Part shown: positions 27,601-42,600 of the stretch, in pieces | How the letters are laid out: every line of letters starts with the position of its first letter | Position numbering within the stretch: the stretch's first letter is position 1 | Assembly: GCA_030248215.1 (NCBI GenBank) | Contig: JASANG010001053.1 | Span: 124,001 to 188,000, forward strand | Reading direction: 5' to 3' | Source of the DNA: Enoplolaimus lenunculus | Lineage: Eukaryota > Nematoda > Enoplea > Enoplida > Thoracostomopsidae | Length of the DNA stretch: 64,000 nucleotides | Position numbers and translations under genes: made by a program | Notes under the pieces: model-generated | Seen by the model: only the letters and a program-made list of their open reading frames with translations | The model's database searches: none | What the model was told of the DNA's origin: nothing

Positions 27601-30600
27601 TAATTTGGCCGTTTTCTTAACTTTGCTAATTTTTAAGAATCTCTTTTGAAAGCCACTTGTACTACGAATATAAGCCATTGATGGTGGATTTCACTTCAGT
27701 CGATGATGAAAATCTAAAATACAACAAATAAAATAAATACCTATGTTCGACTAAGGTTATTTCACAAATAATAGAGCAAAAAATAAGATTGAAATGAAAT
27801 TTTTGGTGAAATGCATTTTTCATTTTCCGGTTCCGGTTCCGGTAAAATTTTCAAATTCCGGTTCCGGTTCCGGTTCCGGTAAATTGTAATTCCGGTTGCA
27901 CCCTGCTGAGATGAGTTACAGCATAGGCCCGTATTTTCAGACATGTGTAACACATATCGCTAGGTCACGCTGTGATAGACTAGTATTTTTCGAATCAGTA
28001 CGTGGCGAGGAGCGAAATTCAGCACATTTTTTATATTTGAGTTATCCAACTTGTATATCAGTTTTGAGTTTCACAATTATTGCAAGAGTTGGTCCGTTTA
28101 AAACCCATCACTAATTGTTGAAGTTTTGAAACGCGGGTGAAGTGGCTAAATATAAATGCAAAGGAAGTGCTAGAAACACACTGCTAAATCAGAACTACTT
28201 TTTACAAAGAAGTATAAACTATCGAATAACAGCAGTTGTTAAGATTCTGGAACTCTGCCGCTTAAATGGTTTGCATTTTTCTTAGATTTTGAAAAAGTTT
28301 TCAACCATATTACTGATTATAACTTCAACATGACATCCTACATAGGTGGCAGTTCTAAGGGAGGGTATTCACGGTGACTAACAGTAAAAACGCTCGGGGT
28401 TCAATGTAAATCTTTTCGAAAGTTACATTAAAAAATTTTCATGGGACAGTATGTATGTGGGGAACTATTAGGTTATAACTACATATATGCAGTCAGTGCA
28501 GGCATTTGAACCAAGTGGTAGTAACTGCTGCTTAATACACTTTATACCTTTCACGAAGTGATATATTACCAATGTACAGAGTGTGTATCGCACGTGGTCG
28601 GATGACGCTACAGCTAGTGGTGAAAAATTACATTGCTACATCGAGCTCGTAGCCAGGGGTGGTAAGGGGAACTCGCCCCCCTCCCTGGAAAATTTTTGGC
28701 ATTCCCTAGAAAATTTTCAACATTGCTTGTAACTCAATGAAAACCCTTGAATGCCCCTCCTGAAACTTTTTAGCCCCCCCTAGCATGGTGAGCTGGCTAT
28801 GGGACACACAGTTGGACATTACTCGCAGGTATCCGCGGGTAATCGCGGGTCGGGTAAAGAATTTCTCACGCTCGGGTACACCCGCGTGTAAAAAATTGGC
28901 AATTCTTACCCGCGCCGACTTTTTATGTTAACGTGCAAAACATACACTAGTAACTACTCAGCTAGTCAGTGAGCGTTGAAAACCGAAGTTTGTTAAATTC
29001 TAAAGTACAAATTCTACAGTTTGTGAAAGCTATTTAGTTTAAGCGATTATTAAACAATCATTCACTAAGTATTTACTTAAGTTATGCTTAAGTAATTACT
29101 TAAGTCGCTGACTTAACTTTTTGAGCAAAAACAAATAAGCGCCAAATGTGAGAAATTGTCATAACATGAAAGTAATAGTTTTGCTTTATATCAACGAGGC
29201 ATCATGAGTGTACAAAGTTAGACCAAGGTTAGTATGGCTGAACTGTTATGCTGTAACATGTCAAATTTAGTCAGCGACTTAAGTATTTACTTAACTTAAG
29301 TACGCTTTTAAAAACGGCAAAATAGTTAAGCAATTACTTAGCCAGTACTTAAGTACTAAGTTGTAGTTAAGTAGGATTTTGAAAATCCAGCCAATGTCTT
29401 CATCATAAGATACTAATAAAATTGAAAAAGCTTACTAATTGGTGATCCTGAATATGAGTTATTTAAAAACCCTCACACACTATCAGCCGTCTGGAACAAC
29501 TTTGGTCTGGTCCAACACAAGGAATTGAAGTATAAAAATTTCCAAAATGTTTCATTTTCCAGCCAACACAATTGAGGCGTGCATATATCCACCGGTGTTT
29601 CAAAAATTTTAATGAAAAAATGGCGGATGCTTCGCATTTTATTAAGATTCTGGATGAATTTCCTAATTTATATTTCATTTTGAACAATTGCAGCCTATCT
29701 GTAACGAGAACTTGTGATATATACGTGATTTATAACTCATTTTGAACGTAAAAATAACAAAATTTTCGTTATTTCATAACGATATCGGAAACGGGCACCT
29801 ATTTTCACCGGAGACGGTTATCCGGTTACACCCTGGCAAATAGTCATCTGATATTCACACTAGCCAAATATTGCTAAGAACAGTGCATGTCGGTGCAATC
29901 ATTCAGCTAAGGAGGGGCGTGAAGTACTTCGAGTAAGCTTCCAGTTGTTACGTAACGTGATATGGTTTCTTTTACTTCTGGTCAGATGCTGTGCAATGTT
30001 ATACCGGTTCCTCATTTAGTTGGGTTTCAAATTTTGTTGTTTCTAGTAAACCTTCATGTGTAAAATTCATTAGAGCTTTGAACGTAAAACTTCATTAAAG
30101 TGCGAATCGCCTGCAATCTTTAAAATTCTGCTTTAACTTCAGTCGCGGGCAAAAGATGGGTCGCGGGTAGAGGCGTGGGTAAAGCGTGGGTCGGGTAAAA
30201 AATCCTTACCCACTTCCAACTCTGATGGGACAGGGCTGCATAGCATGCGATCTGTACTAATAATGAAACAAACAACGCGACGTGATATTGGTTTTGGCAA
30301 CCAAAAATATTAAATACGTATGTTTTTGACTGTTCGAATGCGACCGCGGTTAAAACCGCGACTGCGACCGCGGTAAAAATCGTCACTGCGACCGCGGTTA
30401 AAACCGCGACTACGACCGCGGTTAAAACCACGACTACGACCGCGGTTAAAACCACGATTGCGGTTAAATCCTCGACTGCGAACGAAATTAAAATCGCGCC
30501 TACGATTGCGTCTCGAACCGTGTTTGAGCCACGATCACAAAAAAACTCAGACGCGGATACAAAACCGCAACTGCGGTGAACGCAATGTACGCGCTAGGAC

Positions 30601-33600
30601 GGGTACGCAGATGCAACGCACACATCGATTGTTAATCGCAAAAGCATACAACCACAGAGTATGTATGTAATTTGATACCTATTTTATATAAAGTTCATGT
30701 TAATAATGTTTATACAAAATATTTTAGGTCAAACCCAGACACAACCGCACGCAGCAATCATTAATGGCAATCGCTCGCATTTACATGTGTCTACAAGCGA
30801 GCAATGGAGCATTTAATTCTGACCGCAACTGTACGTCACCCTGTTGGCAACTGAACCGCCACAAGCAGTAATCATTCTGTTGTACACCGTTGTGTAAAAT
30901 GCAGAGCGATAAGACGCTATATTCTACCTAGCTTGTAACTCGCCCGCCACAAGCACTAATCATTCTGCTATTTAGCCCATACACGAGTTACAATAAAAAG
31001 CTGTTTCATCCTAGCACTGTTCAATCAAACTCATATTACTTTCCAGTTTCCACAGCATGACCCAGAAGAAAAATTGCGTAATGATAATGAATGATGAATA
31101 TATGATTTTCCGAAGACTGTGCGAGCAAAGCGAGCAAATTTTTTAGCGCACGTAATGAAAATGTCTGCGGTACACGTACTGCAAAGAAAGCTTAGGATGT
31201 AGCTTATTATACGAAAATTAAAAGTGGTGTGCAAAAAATTTAATGAAGTCTAGTGTGTTTTCGCAATGTTTTTCACACGAAAACGGGGTGTGCATTCTGA
31301 GGCGCTGGGCAAACCATAAATTTCACCCAAACATACCATTACAATATTACAAAATATTGTTTTTCATTGCAATGCTAATATATACTGGACAAAAGACTTT
31401 TTAAAAAACGCTGCGTCTTTAATCCGCATAAAAAGCAAATTATGTAACTTTTCAGGATTCCCTACAGGAGAGGCTACCAAGTGCATGCGCCAAAGTGGAA
31501 AACTAAAAATGTAAAAACATTAAAAACACCCGATTGATTGCCTTACTTTTTCGTTTGATACTACAAATTTCATGGTTGCGCACTGAAGAGCATCAACATT
31601 CAATATATTACTAGATAAAACGAACATTTCACAAACATTCGAAGCTACCCCATGTCATAAATCTTCACATGCCTGCCGTGTACAATTGCCAACAATTGCA
31701 TAGCCAGTACCGTAAAATATGCAAGAAATTTTTGAGACCATATGTAACAGACAAGGATCGAATGGATATCCAGCAAAAGCGACATCCGTATCGGTTCCGG
31801 TACCTGGTAGAAACCTACCAAATGCCGAATATTCTCCATTGCAGTTCCATCTATCATAAAACTGTGTTTCACATGTGCAAAAGCCAGTGCTCAACCGAAA
31901 TTCAGCCTCCGAACGCTATTCCACAATCCCTATTTCTGTTGCTACTCAGGCGTTGAAAGACGCAAGAACCGGAATTTTTAAAATTTTGTTGCAAATTGTG
32001 AAGCATGGTTAAAAATAAAAAATTTACGTTACTAAATTTTTTACTGTAACTTAGCTTCTTTTAATAACTTATGTTTTATATGCACATTCGTCATATTATG
32101 TTTCCGCACCACATAAAACTACCATTTCTCAAAATTTTCACATCTGATAATCAATAGTATCGAACTTACCTGTTTGACGCGTGACGTCAATTTTTCCATG
32201 AAATGACGAAAGAATAAGCTAGAATCTTCAACCAAGCAATTCCAAATCACACGCTTAACCACGTCACCAACTGCAAACAGTAAGCAATGTTACACATTAG
32301 AATTATACATATATTCACAACGCGGCTGCCACCTTAAGCACAGTAAACAAAAATTTTCAATCGCCAGATTATTAAACATTTTAATATTAGGGTGACGGTA
32401 ATAAACTAAGTTTTGTGGGATTGGGTACTAAATCTTGAAGTTACCAAATTAACTGAACGTCCGATACAATGGCTTTCAAAACCTTTGTTCTTTTGCATGC
32501 CCTGTCTAATTCGTATTTTCTTTAGCTAAGGACTTTCAATTACTATTTACAAAGTTGGACCGAAATGTATAAAGCAAGTGATAAGCCTTTTTTTGCTGTG
32601 TGCTTAGCATCCAATATACGTTTAGTTAGGCTGGGACATCCACGAAGCTATTTTTGTAATTATGATACCACACCAACAAAGAACACGCAGACCTAAAAGC
32701 ACACATGGTGTGCCGTTTGTCTAAGACGTTGGTGTTGCAAATATCGGAATAAGATTAACTAGCTAATATTAAAAGTAAAACACTCGACGCAACTTACCAC
32801 AAATCCCATGATCATTTACTTCAGGATCGGTGAGCATTAGAACTAGATGTGGAAACACAGAACACAGACACGATGGAAACAGCGGTTGTGAGACTGGGAT
32901 TTGTTGTGGAAGTACGCGTGAAGGCATTCCATTCGCCATTTCCTCATCTAAAACAAACCCACAAATAAACTAGCTTCAGGCGTATGATTAGAATAACTTG
33001 ATAACCTGACTTATTTAAATCCACAACCATAGTTATACTTTGCAGAACAAAATACACAACCCCAAAAATGTGAAAATAAAACAAACTTTAAATTTAGCTG
33101 CATGAACATCAAAGAACAACAAACAAACAAACAAAAAACAAAAAACAAACAAACAAACAAAACAAACAAACACAAACAAACAAACAAACAGCACACATCT
33201 AAACAAACATCTCATACCATCATGTTCCAGTAATGGGTCGCCGCCAGCAGCTGGCAAAAATAATGCTGGTTCATAAGCTGCTTGCAAAGATACTGGAACA
33301 GATAGGAACGGTTGTGCGCGACGTTCGGCACCTGAAACATGACTGAATCGTTGCAATTTTTTATAGTGTAAAGAAGTATATAGTCAATAATTTTATAAAT
33401 TTTACTTCTGCATACAAGAGTACTTAATACAGTATATATGTACTTCATAATTAGTGCTTGTGTCGTAATTTACATTAGACACAAAAGTTACGCTTAGCTT
33501 TTCGCTCGCGAAGGTTTTAATTATTCAATTTTCGAAAAATTTGCTTGCGGCGCTGTTCAAAGGAAAACTTCATCTTCAAATCCCCAACCTGATGATATTG

Positions 33601-36600
33601 CTAGGCCGGGGAGGGTTGCGGTTTGGTGATATATACCAAGCAGTTCACGAATAAAGAAACGTTTGAGACTGCTACTCTAGGAAAGCGTCACCAATCTCAT
33701 ATATCACGCCAAAATACCTTTGAATGGGTCGCTGCTAAGACATGAATTTGGCAGGATAGCCCCCCAATCCAAATTTCTCGAAACGCCACTATTCCTGTGT
33801 GCTACTAATGCAGTTTACCAAGCGAGACTGAATAAGGCCATACCCGGTTCAACAAAACACAATGCACTGTAAATGATTGTAAAATTCGTCAAAGTTACGA
33901 TTTTAAAAATGAAATTAACAAAATCATATAAATTCGATGGCAATAATTTTTAAATTAAATCGGCATTCCACTTTTATTAAACCCCGTCTCGGCAAGGTGC
34001 AACCGGAATTTCGGTTCCGGTTTCGGTATTTTTTCGCCTTCCAGTTCCGGTAAAATTTTTATCGGAATTAAAAATTCCGGTATTAAACTTTGGTCAGCGC
34101 AAATTAAGATTTTTTACCAAAAATGGCGATAAAAATTAAACTGATTTCAATAGTATAGTATATACACAACACTTGTCGCTGAAAATAAACCGTCGAAGGT
34201 AGATTTCGCTTCCTTGGATTATGAAAATCTAAAATACAGCAGATAAGTGAATTTCTATCTCCAACTAGGTTTATTTCACAAACTGCAAAAAATGAATTTT
34301 CAGGTGGCATGTATTTTTCATTTTCCGGTTCCGTTTCCGGTAATTATTTCAAATTCTGGTTCCGGTAAATTGTAAATCCGGTTGCTCCCTGCATCTTGGA
34401 AATAAGAACAAAATCCAAGAAATAAAAAGATATATTGAAAGCTTAAACGACAGTTAACGACGCTTTATGCCAAGAACAGACCAAAAAATTCACAAGTTAA
34501 ACTGTTATATATACAACTAACCTTTCCGTTCTTCAGCGGTTTTGATCGCACGTTGCAGCAGTTCTTGTTTCTGTTTTCGACGCGTTTTCGTCATTGTCAT
34601 TATTGTTTGGCTCTGAAATTTGAATACAATACAAAGAATATTATCTTTCAACCGTGTATTGATGGTAGTAAAACTACACTGAATTCCGCATACATAAAAC
34701 TACCAAAATTGTCTTCTTGCTACGCCACCCACATACAGTACTTAATGCGTTAGTTTTGATAAATCCTAAGCGAAGCAAGTGTTACTACTTACTCAGATAA
34801 GCCATAAGAATTCCCAACAACGGCAATAGTCTAATAATCTCCAATCAAACTACTGTCATCCTGTCAAATCTTACTGTCGTGTCCTGTTCGGAAATAGTTA
34901 ACTCTTGAATGCGAGCTTTAATATGCGGCATCCAGGGCGGATCAACACATCCAGGTGCGCTCTGTCCAATGGGCGGGGACGGCAAAGTAAAATCAATCCC
35001 AGGTGGCGGGACCTTGAACGCAAGTTGCGCGCCATCTTCCATGCGAGGCCAAACGTGGTACCGGTTGCGCCATAAAGTATAAAATCTAAAATATAGTAGT
35101 TTAATGTTAATTATTGTCCATATATTATAGGTACGTTGTTTTAAACTTACAATGGTTCAAGTTTACTCACAATATTTCAAGTTTTATTCAGACTACAATT
35201 GCTGACAAATGTTGATAAAAATTAATTTTATTTCTGTAAAAATAAGTGAATCTTTTATAACGTTTTGTTACATATTCATTTCTTTAACTTTGTGTTCTTA
35301 CATTGTGTTAACTCTGGCTAACATTAAATCTATTATTAAATTATTATATGCGCAAACGGTTTGAAAAAAGACTGTGTGTTGCGCCAAAAAATATACAAAG
35401 ATATAAAATACAGTCCCTTTTGTTCACATACCGGTCATGACCAATATTAAATCTATTTAAGAAATGCTATGCTGCTTAAATCTTACCTGAGCACCCCATA
35501 AATTCTTCTAGACGGATCTGAGTGTTTCAAATCGCCATTCAACAACGCAAGGCTTTCTTCCGGTTGTTTAACAGCACATACAACGAACATCGCTGCTGAA
35601 ACAAAATATATAGCTTACAAAAATTGAAATATGTAAAGGAAAAAACTAAACTTAATTAGCGCTTTCAGTAATAACGAGAACAAAACCTAGTCAAAGGTGT
35701 TTCAAACCAGCAAATACACCTCTAAGTCAATCGCAACCAAAGTGAAACAAAACAAAAGATAGCAAGACAAAAACCTTCGACCATCGGAAACCTCTGTACT
35801 GCGCAGCTATGCAAATTTTACTGTATTATATCTCATAATATGTCATCCATGCCCCAATGTGCCAGTTTCAACTTTGGTTGGATACCCAAGATTGGCAAAC
35901 GAGTGAACCAATGCAAACTGATCCTAACCTGTCTGTTCTTAAGTAACAGGCAGCGAGCACTTACCTGCAGACGCTACCAAATTGAAATCGCCATGCAACA
36001 ACAGTTCCCAAGAAACCGAAAGTATATCGAGATAACTTTGTGGTTGCAATATAACGCTCGCCTTCAAAATTGCCCACAATGTTGACTGCATCAAACTGTT
36101 TGCCTAAATTAAACATTTTTGCGCTTTATAAGCATCTTTCACCGTAATGAAACAAGCACCGCTGTATCATTTTACAAATTCATTCCATAGAGCCTTTATG
36201 AAACTAGTGCTAAACGGGATCAGGTACGATGTTGGCCTGACTGAGTCAAAATTACGAATGTCCAGATTAATCGGCATCGGTAATAATCGGCACCTTTTGC
36301 GAGTATCGGCATGGGCATCGGCGCTGCAAAAAAATTCCCGATTCTTTGCCGGTACTTTTTGCACATAACACAGAGTTGGAATGCTATCAATTTCACTTGT
36401 TGCTGGATCTTTTTTCGAATTAATTCGTACCTGACTTCCAATATAGCGTAACATCGTGTTCGATACTTTTTGTTTCCGCACTGAAACTTTATCTTGTACA
36501 TCTGTAGCTTTGCGTGTTGGTTTGGAATCTTTGTCCTGTAATATAAAATGAAAACTGGTAATGGGATTGGCGACTATGTGAAGGTAAAACTGTCGGGGCA

Positions 36601-39600
36601 AACCCTGTACAGCAAACCTGACTGAATTTTCTATACAACGTAAGGATAATTCTTTTCATAACAATAGATCTCTTACCATATAAAACGCTACTGTGGTCGA
36701 AAACTTCAATTCGAAATCAGCTTGAAAGCTTGAAATGTCCAGAACGAAAAAGAAAAAATACAAAACAGCTGCAATATTGTACCAATGAAAGAATATGTCG
36801 ACAAGAGATAGCTGAAGGTGTTTAGACACAATTTGGTCCGTTATACAGTCTATTAAATCTATGATTTTACACTGCCAATCTCAATGACGTTGCTATGAAT
36901 TTATACCGCTTCCTTGGAATAGTATCAATGTCGTTCAATATATACGATCTGCATTTTCTGTAACGAACCATTTTTACTTTTGAACTTTCTTCAGCTTCCA
37001 GTCGTTCCATCAAAATGTTTTTCAGATTCAGTGACGAGCCTTTTTCGTTAACAGCTGCGCCACCACGGGTCAGAGCGCTTTCACGTCTGATCACTGTCGA
37101 AGTCTGAAACAAAAAGACAAATTTTTCAGAGATTCGTGTCTAAGCTTTAGATCCACGCGGCTTCGTTTGCAATACACACAAACATTATTAGCAACTAAGA
37201 AATAATTTCAAAACGACATGCCTACAAAAATTGCCTCGTGTTCTACATACATAATGTGAAAATATCTGCGAAAATTGAAGAATTTTACTAGTTAAAATGC
37301 CCAGAATTGGGCAAAAAACATGATTTGCACCCTCTTGTTCCAGGTAAAAGTGTAAAAATAAGCCTGGTAAAAGTAAATAGTGACAATTTATGCCGATATA
37401 AGGAGCGCGTTACACTTATGTATTTGAATTCAGCGTATAACAGTGTGTAACCGGGTACAGTGACGGTCTTTATTGCGTTTGCGAATTTTCATAACCCCGA
37501 CAAGTTTTGCTTTCGATTGCGGTAGCGTTTCAGTTGCAATCGAAAGCAATCGCATTCGCTCGCAATTTGAAAGGCGATTTCTAACGTCATTTCAGAACCG
37601 CTTTCAAGCACAATTTAATAACCGCTTTTCAATTTTACACATTAAGTAGGCAAATGTATATACATGCATACATACATACGTATTTTTCAATTTTATACAG
37701 TTGTAATACGTGCGCAGTGTATAATATGCCATGTGCACTTTAAATTCACAATATGAAATTTTTTTACGAAGTTTTAATTTTTTGAGATTGACCAATAACT
37801 TAGATTAAAATTAGTTTGCAAGCACTGCTCGGGGTTTGGTTGGTTTCGGTCTCGCTTTTCAGTCTCAGTGATTTGCAAACCGAGACGAAAGAGGTGAAAA
37901 TCACAAAACCGGTTATACAGCGATTTGAGAAACAGAATGACCCCTTCGGTTATGCAAAATTCTGTTTTTGAAAGGAAACCCAAAACAATTTGATTTTATT
38001 GTGCCAAACCACAAATAGTTCTATTTTGGCGTTTAAAACATTTAAAACATTTCGATTTTGTTAAACTGTTTCTGATATGTTTTCACAAAAGTTAATGAAA
38101 TTTAAATACATAAGTTAAAGTGCTCCTTATTTTGCGCTGCACTATGTTTATTTTAGAAATTTGCCCGATACTGATTACGCGACGGTATCGGCATAAATTT
38201 GTTACAGTATATAGTTTTACCAGACTTGTTTTTACTCTTGCACCTGGAACAAGAGGGTGCGAATCATATTTTTTGCCCAATTCTGGGCATTTTTAACTAG
38301 TTTAAATCGCTTCACCGCATAGAAAAATGGCAAATGCTAATTCTAAATCTCCATATTTTTTATTAGCTAATGCTTGAATAAACTTTTTAATCTATTTAAA
38401 TGACACGCAAAACGTAATAAATTCGCTGAAAGTTAAAAACGATGCTAAATACAGAACACAAGTATTTACTAATGTACTGAAGATTTTGCAGCAGTTAATA
38501 GTGTTTAATCTTTTACAACCAACGGAGTTTGTACCGTCCTCATTTCAGTTCAGCTGTTTCTAAAAACTGGTTATATGCTAAATTGTTTTGTTTCTGGCGA
38601 CAGAAACGATTCAGTTGTTTTTTAAACTTAAGTTTTCAAATGATTACTGTGAAATTAAAATAACCTGACAACAAAAATAACAATGCTTAAGCAATCGTTT
38701 GTTTGGTGCGTTTTATGTTAACTTTTGGCACAAATTGGAGGAAAAAATTGGCGAGATTTCGTAAAAATGCCAAGCATGACTAAATGTATTTTATATTCCA
38801 TTACGTTCTGAATGTTCACTAAAATTTTTGCATGCCAATAAGCATTTCTATTTAGACTTAAATTTAGAAGATGCTTATGTGATCATGCTTTGCATATCAT
38901 GGTATTAAGTTTACCATAAAACTTCCTTACACCTAAATGTATGTGTCACTCTGAAAGCGAACTTGACATTGCTTAACCCCTTCTCACATTGAGTTGCCTA
39001 TAGGCAAACGTGAGAGCCCCCTCGGGCTCGAGCGTCAAGCTCCTATAGCTGAGTGGTGATGGTATACGCCTCCCACTCCAGTCACCGGAGTTCGAATCCT
39101 AGCATAAAAGTAGGTCTCAGGGGAAATAGAAAATATTCATGTGAGAAAGGGTTAAGTGAACATGGTTCTATTAGGACACATCAAATGTTGTCGACCATGA
39201 TTCATAAATATCAAACGCAATTAGTGTCGCTCTGTCAATAAATATTTACAATAGAACCGAATACCAAGTGTATCTCACCTAAGTAATCGAACAATGTCGC
39301 GAAACATTTAAGGTTTGATAGTTACAACAATGGAGTGAAGTTCACATTAGTTATACATTCAACCGTAGTTATAAAATGGCGAAACATGTTCTTCCTCTAA
39401 AACAACTGCTTGAGTGAAACCAAAAGTTGGAGCGAAACTATTCATCTCAGTAAAGCAAGAACTATAAATATTAAAACGAAACCAATCGTTGGGGTGAAAC
39501 CAAGCATTGGGAAAAATATATCATTGGAGTGATCCTAACCGTTGGGTAAAAAACAACAGTTCAGGTGCAACCAACCGTTGGGGAAGAAGTAGTCATTGGT

Positions 39601-42600
39601 GTAAAACCAATTGTTTGGCGAAACCAATCGTTAGGGTGAAACCAACAATTACGTTAAAGCAACCCGTTGAGATAAAACCAACAATTGAGGTGAAACCAGC
39701 TGTTGCGGAGAAACCAATGCTTGGGGTAAAACCAATAGTTAGGGAAATCGAAGCTTGGTCTTAAACCAATCGTTGGGGTGAAACAAATCTTTGGAATGAA
39801 TCCAAGCGTTGGGTTAAAAACAACAGTTCGGGTGAAACCAACCGTTGGGGTAAAAGGAATTGCTGAGATGAAACCAATATTTGCGGTGAAACAAATGGTT
39901 GGTGTGAATCTAAGCATTGGGATCAAACCAAGATTTTAGGTACGTCCTGACCATAAATTTCACCTCAGTGGTTGATTTCAGCCCAGTGGTGAACCATTGC
40001 AAATTATACCAAAAATGTTTTAGACAAATCTTTGTGTAACAGTTGTTGTACTTAGCACATTATTAAAAGAATATTTTAAAAAACTTTCCATCTATCTGCA
40101 ACCATTAACAGATAACGCAGACCATTTAGGGTTTTTGATATAGCACATCACGATTCGTTACATACATCTTTGGTGAATGGAAAAGAAAGACATCATTTTA
40201 TATGCTTGAAGAATTCCTCAAAATCGAAAGAATTCCACAAAATCGTATTTTAAAACCATCATTGACCGTTTTATTTCAATTCGGTATGCTTAAAAGTTAA
40301 AAATATACACATTTACATGCTTAAACTTTGCTATGAAAGACGAGAGGACGAAAAATGTCTAATACCCTATTTTAATCTTACTACTAGTAGTATACACCCC
40401 CTCTTGGGACAGCCGTAAGAGGATGTCCCTAGGGGGGTTTTCTTGACGACTAATACTTGTTAATTTTTGTTTCAGGTACAATCATCAAGACGAAAAAAGG
40501 TGCTTTACACTTTTTTATATTGTTTGTTCATAATTACTATATAAGTAAATTTTATGTGCTTTTTGTCAGGAGTGTTAAGCAGTGTGTAACCAGCTGTCCG
40601 TTTCCGGTAAAATCGACGTCCGTTTTCTTCATAGGAATAACAGAAATTACGTTCATCCAAAATCTTAAAAATTTCGTAGCATTTGATATATTTCTTTGAA
40701 ATCTTTGAAATACCAGTGAATTTATGCACGTTTCACTATTGATGCGTCACTGATTGCCGTCAAAAAATTCCCTTCCAAAATTCGATATGTTCACGCAGTT
40801 CGACGAACTGCGAAAAATTTTGTTACGAGTGTTACTAGTCGTCCAGTTGTACGACTTCGAGAGCAAGCCTTTTTTTCACCGTTACCAATACTGAAAGTTA
40901 GCGGTCGTGTACTTCGAGATGAAGTCTTTTAATCACCATTGCCGAGATTGATTGTTACCGGTCGTGTACTTCCAAATACGTTTAAAATGTGAGCATTTAT
41001 TCAATTTGGGGTTGCCTTGCTTCATTTATGCTTTAACAATTTTTATTTGAGCTTCTTGTATGCATTAGTATAGTTTTGTGTAGTCGTTACCTCGAAAGTA
41101 TACTTAAGCTTCAAACTAGTTTTGTTGTTTAGGTCAACTAGCACCGTTTCAACGACGGTATCACCTGATGGTACAGTTGTACCTCACGCTGAGTGTTCCA
41201 ATTTGAATGTGTAAGTATATAATATAGATGTATATGACATTATGAATAGCCTTAACATAGAGTTATTTTACTTTGACACATAGTGTGTTTTTATTTATGT
41301 GTGAATTCCTTTGGTTTGTGTCTGAATTTTCTGAAGCTTTTGTTTTGCATACTAGACTTTCTGGAGGCAAACTAACGCTAGATTTTAGTGGTGGTTTTAT
41401 TGTAAGTTTTAAGTTTAAGTTTAAGTCCGAAGCGCTCGTTTGCCGAACACCCCGGGTTTTATTAAAAGGATAAACCACATTTACATCAACGAAAGCAATT
41501 ATATAAACCAAAGAAGGCAACAACATATTATCATAACATAACAAAGGTCCTTGAAAATTACCCATTATCCCCCCCGGGTTCCAAAGCAAATAAAACAGAC
41601 AAAAAAAATAAAAAAGAAAACAAAAAACCACTATAAAAAAAAACCCACAAACAAGGACGCCGAAAAAAAGAAAACCCAAAACCCAGCATGCTATCATTCT
41701 GTCGGGTTATTGTTCCAAAAACCTTAAAAAAACATTCTTCTTTTAGAACTTGTTTAACAATTTAATTAACTCGCTCATGAAGATAGCTGTTTTAGAGCTG
41801 CGCTGTCTGGTGGGATGTCAAGTGCATTTATCGCTGGAGCAATTGCATTTTTTGTATTATCGTAAGCATTCAATATTTTAATACTTGATCAGTTAGCATT
41901 GCAGCTTGAACCTAAACTTACATTTGCAACACGTTCCAGCATAAGGAGCTCGAATGACTTTCTCGATAATGACAGTTCGTTTGACAAGAACCTTTAAGTT
42001 GAAAGTCAAATTTTTTGCAAGAAGCATGGTTCCATTGTTTCCTTTGAATGTGATCGGAAACGAATCCAGCTGATAAACGCATCCTGATACACCTGTGATG
42101 TAATAACAGGTGCCTGATTCGTCGCCATATTAGTCGAAGAAACTTGAATCACAATGAGGTGTCACCAGGAGATGAGGCACAAAGAGATGATATAGAAATG
42201 TTAGTATATCAGGAAGCGGAGGGGTTAGGTAGTTGTTGAGATCAATGAGGTAATTAAAGTGCAATTAAAATTCCAATTCTGATTACAATTCCTGTATAAG
42301 GTTGCTGTTCCGATTACGATTTTAGTATAATCCAGTTCCGCTTTGCACCCTGAAAGAAAGATACAATATTGAATAACTATTAACATCAAAATTTATTTAG
42401 CTTACCATAGAAAAAACATTCAGGTGCATGTGAGAGGGGGTGAGCTCCTATCTGTATATAAAGTAGTGGTTATGATAGTAAAATGCTTAGTGTTAGATTT
42501 CTGCGAACATAAACAATTCTAAAGGAAGTGTTATTAAGCATTGTGTATCTTAGTTTGCTCAACCTAAGTGAGACCCTCTTTCATTTTTAGGGCAGAGTTA

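Larger units (their letters stand above)
27357..32169. other. 4.8-kb UNC80 intron
   Basis: Holds hAT MITE copy 2, a related fragment of the 135-bp MITE near 28340-28480, an inverted-repeat element near 29066-29370, GC-rich CGCGGGT words near 28830-28900 and 30140-30210, and a 24-bp minisatellite. Around 29820-29836 CCGGTTACACCCTGG resembles the end of another hAT MITE. No further gene seen. Confidence 0.6.

Noticed and set aside
28820-30240. Element bounded by CGGGTCGGGTAAA words at both sides
   Set aside because: The two blocks are direct, short and imperfect; no inner structure supports a single element.
30120-30455. Minus-strand AVLTAVVV repeat frame
   Set aside because: Reading of the 24-bp minisatellite.
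31655-31956. Overlapping open frames on both strands near 31.7-31.9 kb
   Set aside because: No splice signals, no recognisable domain, composition typical of chance frames; kept as intron.
39040-39106. Functional tRNA gene
   Set aside because: A and B boxes are present but the acceptor stem does not pair, and the sequence lies inside a MITE.
39507-39926. Open frames with six-residue period on both strands
   Set aside because: Reading of the 18-bp minisatellite.
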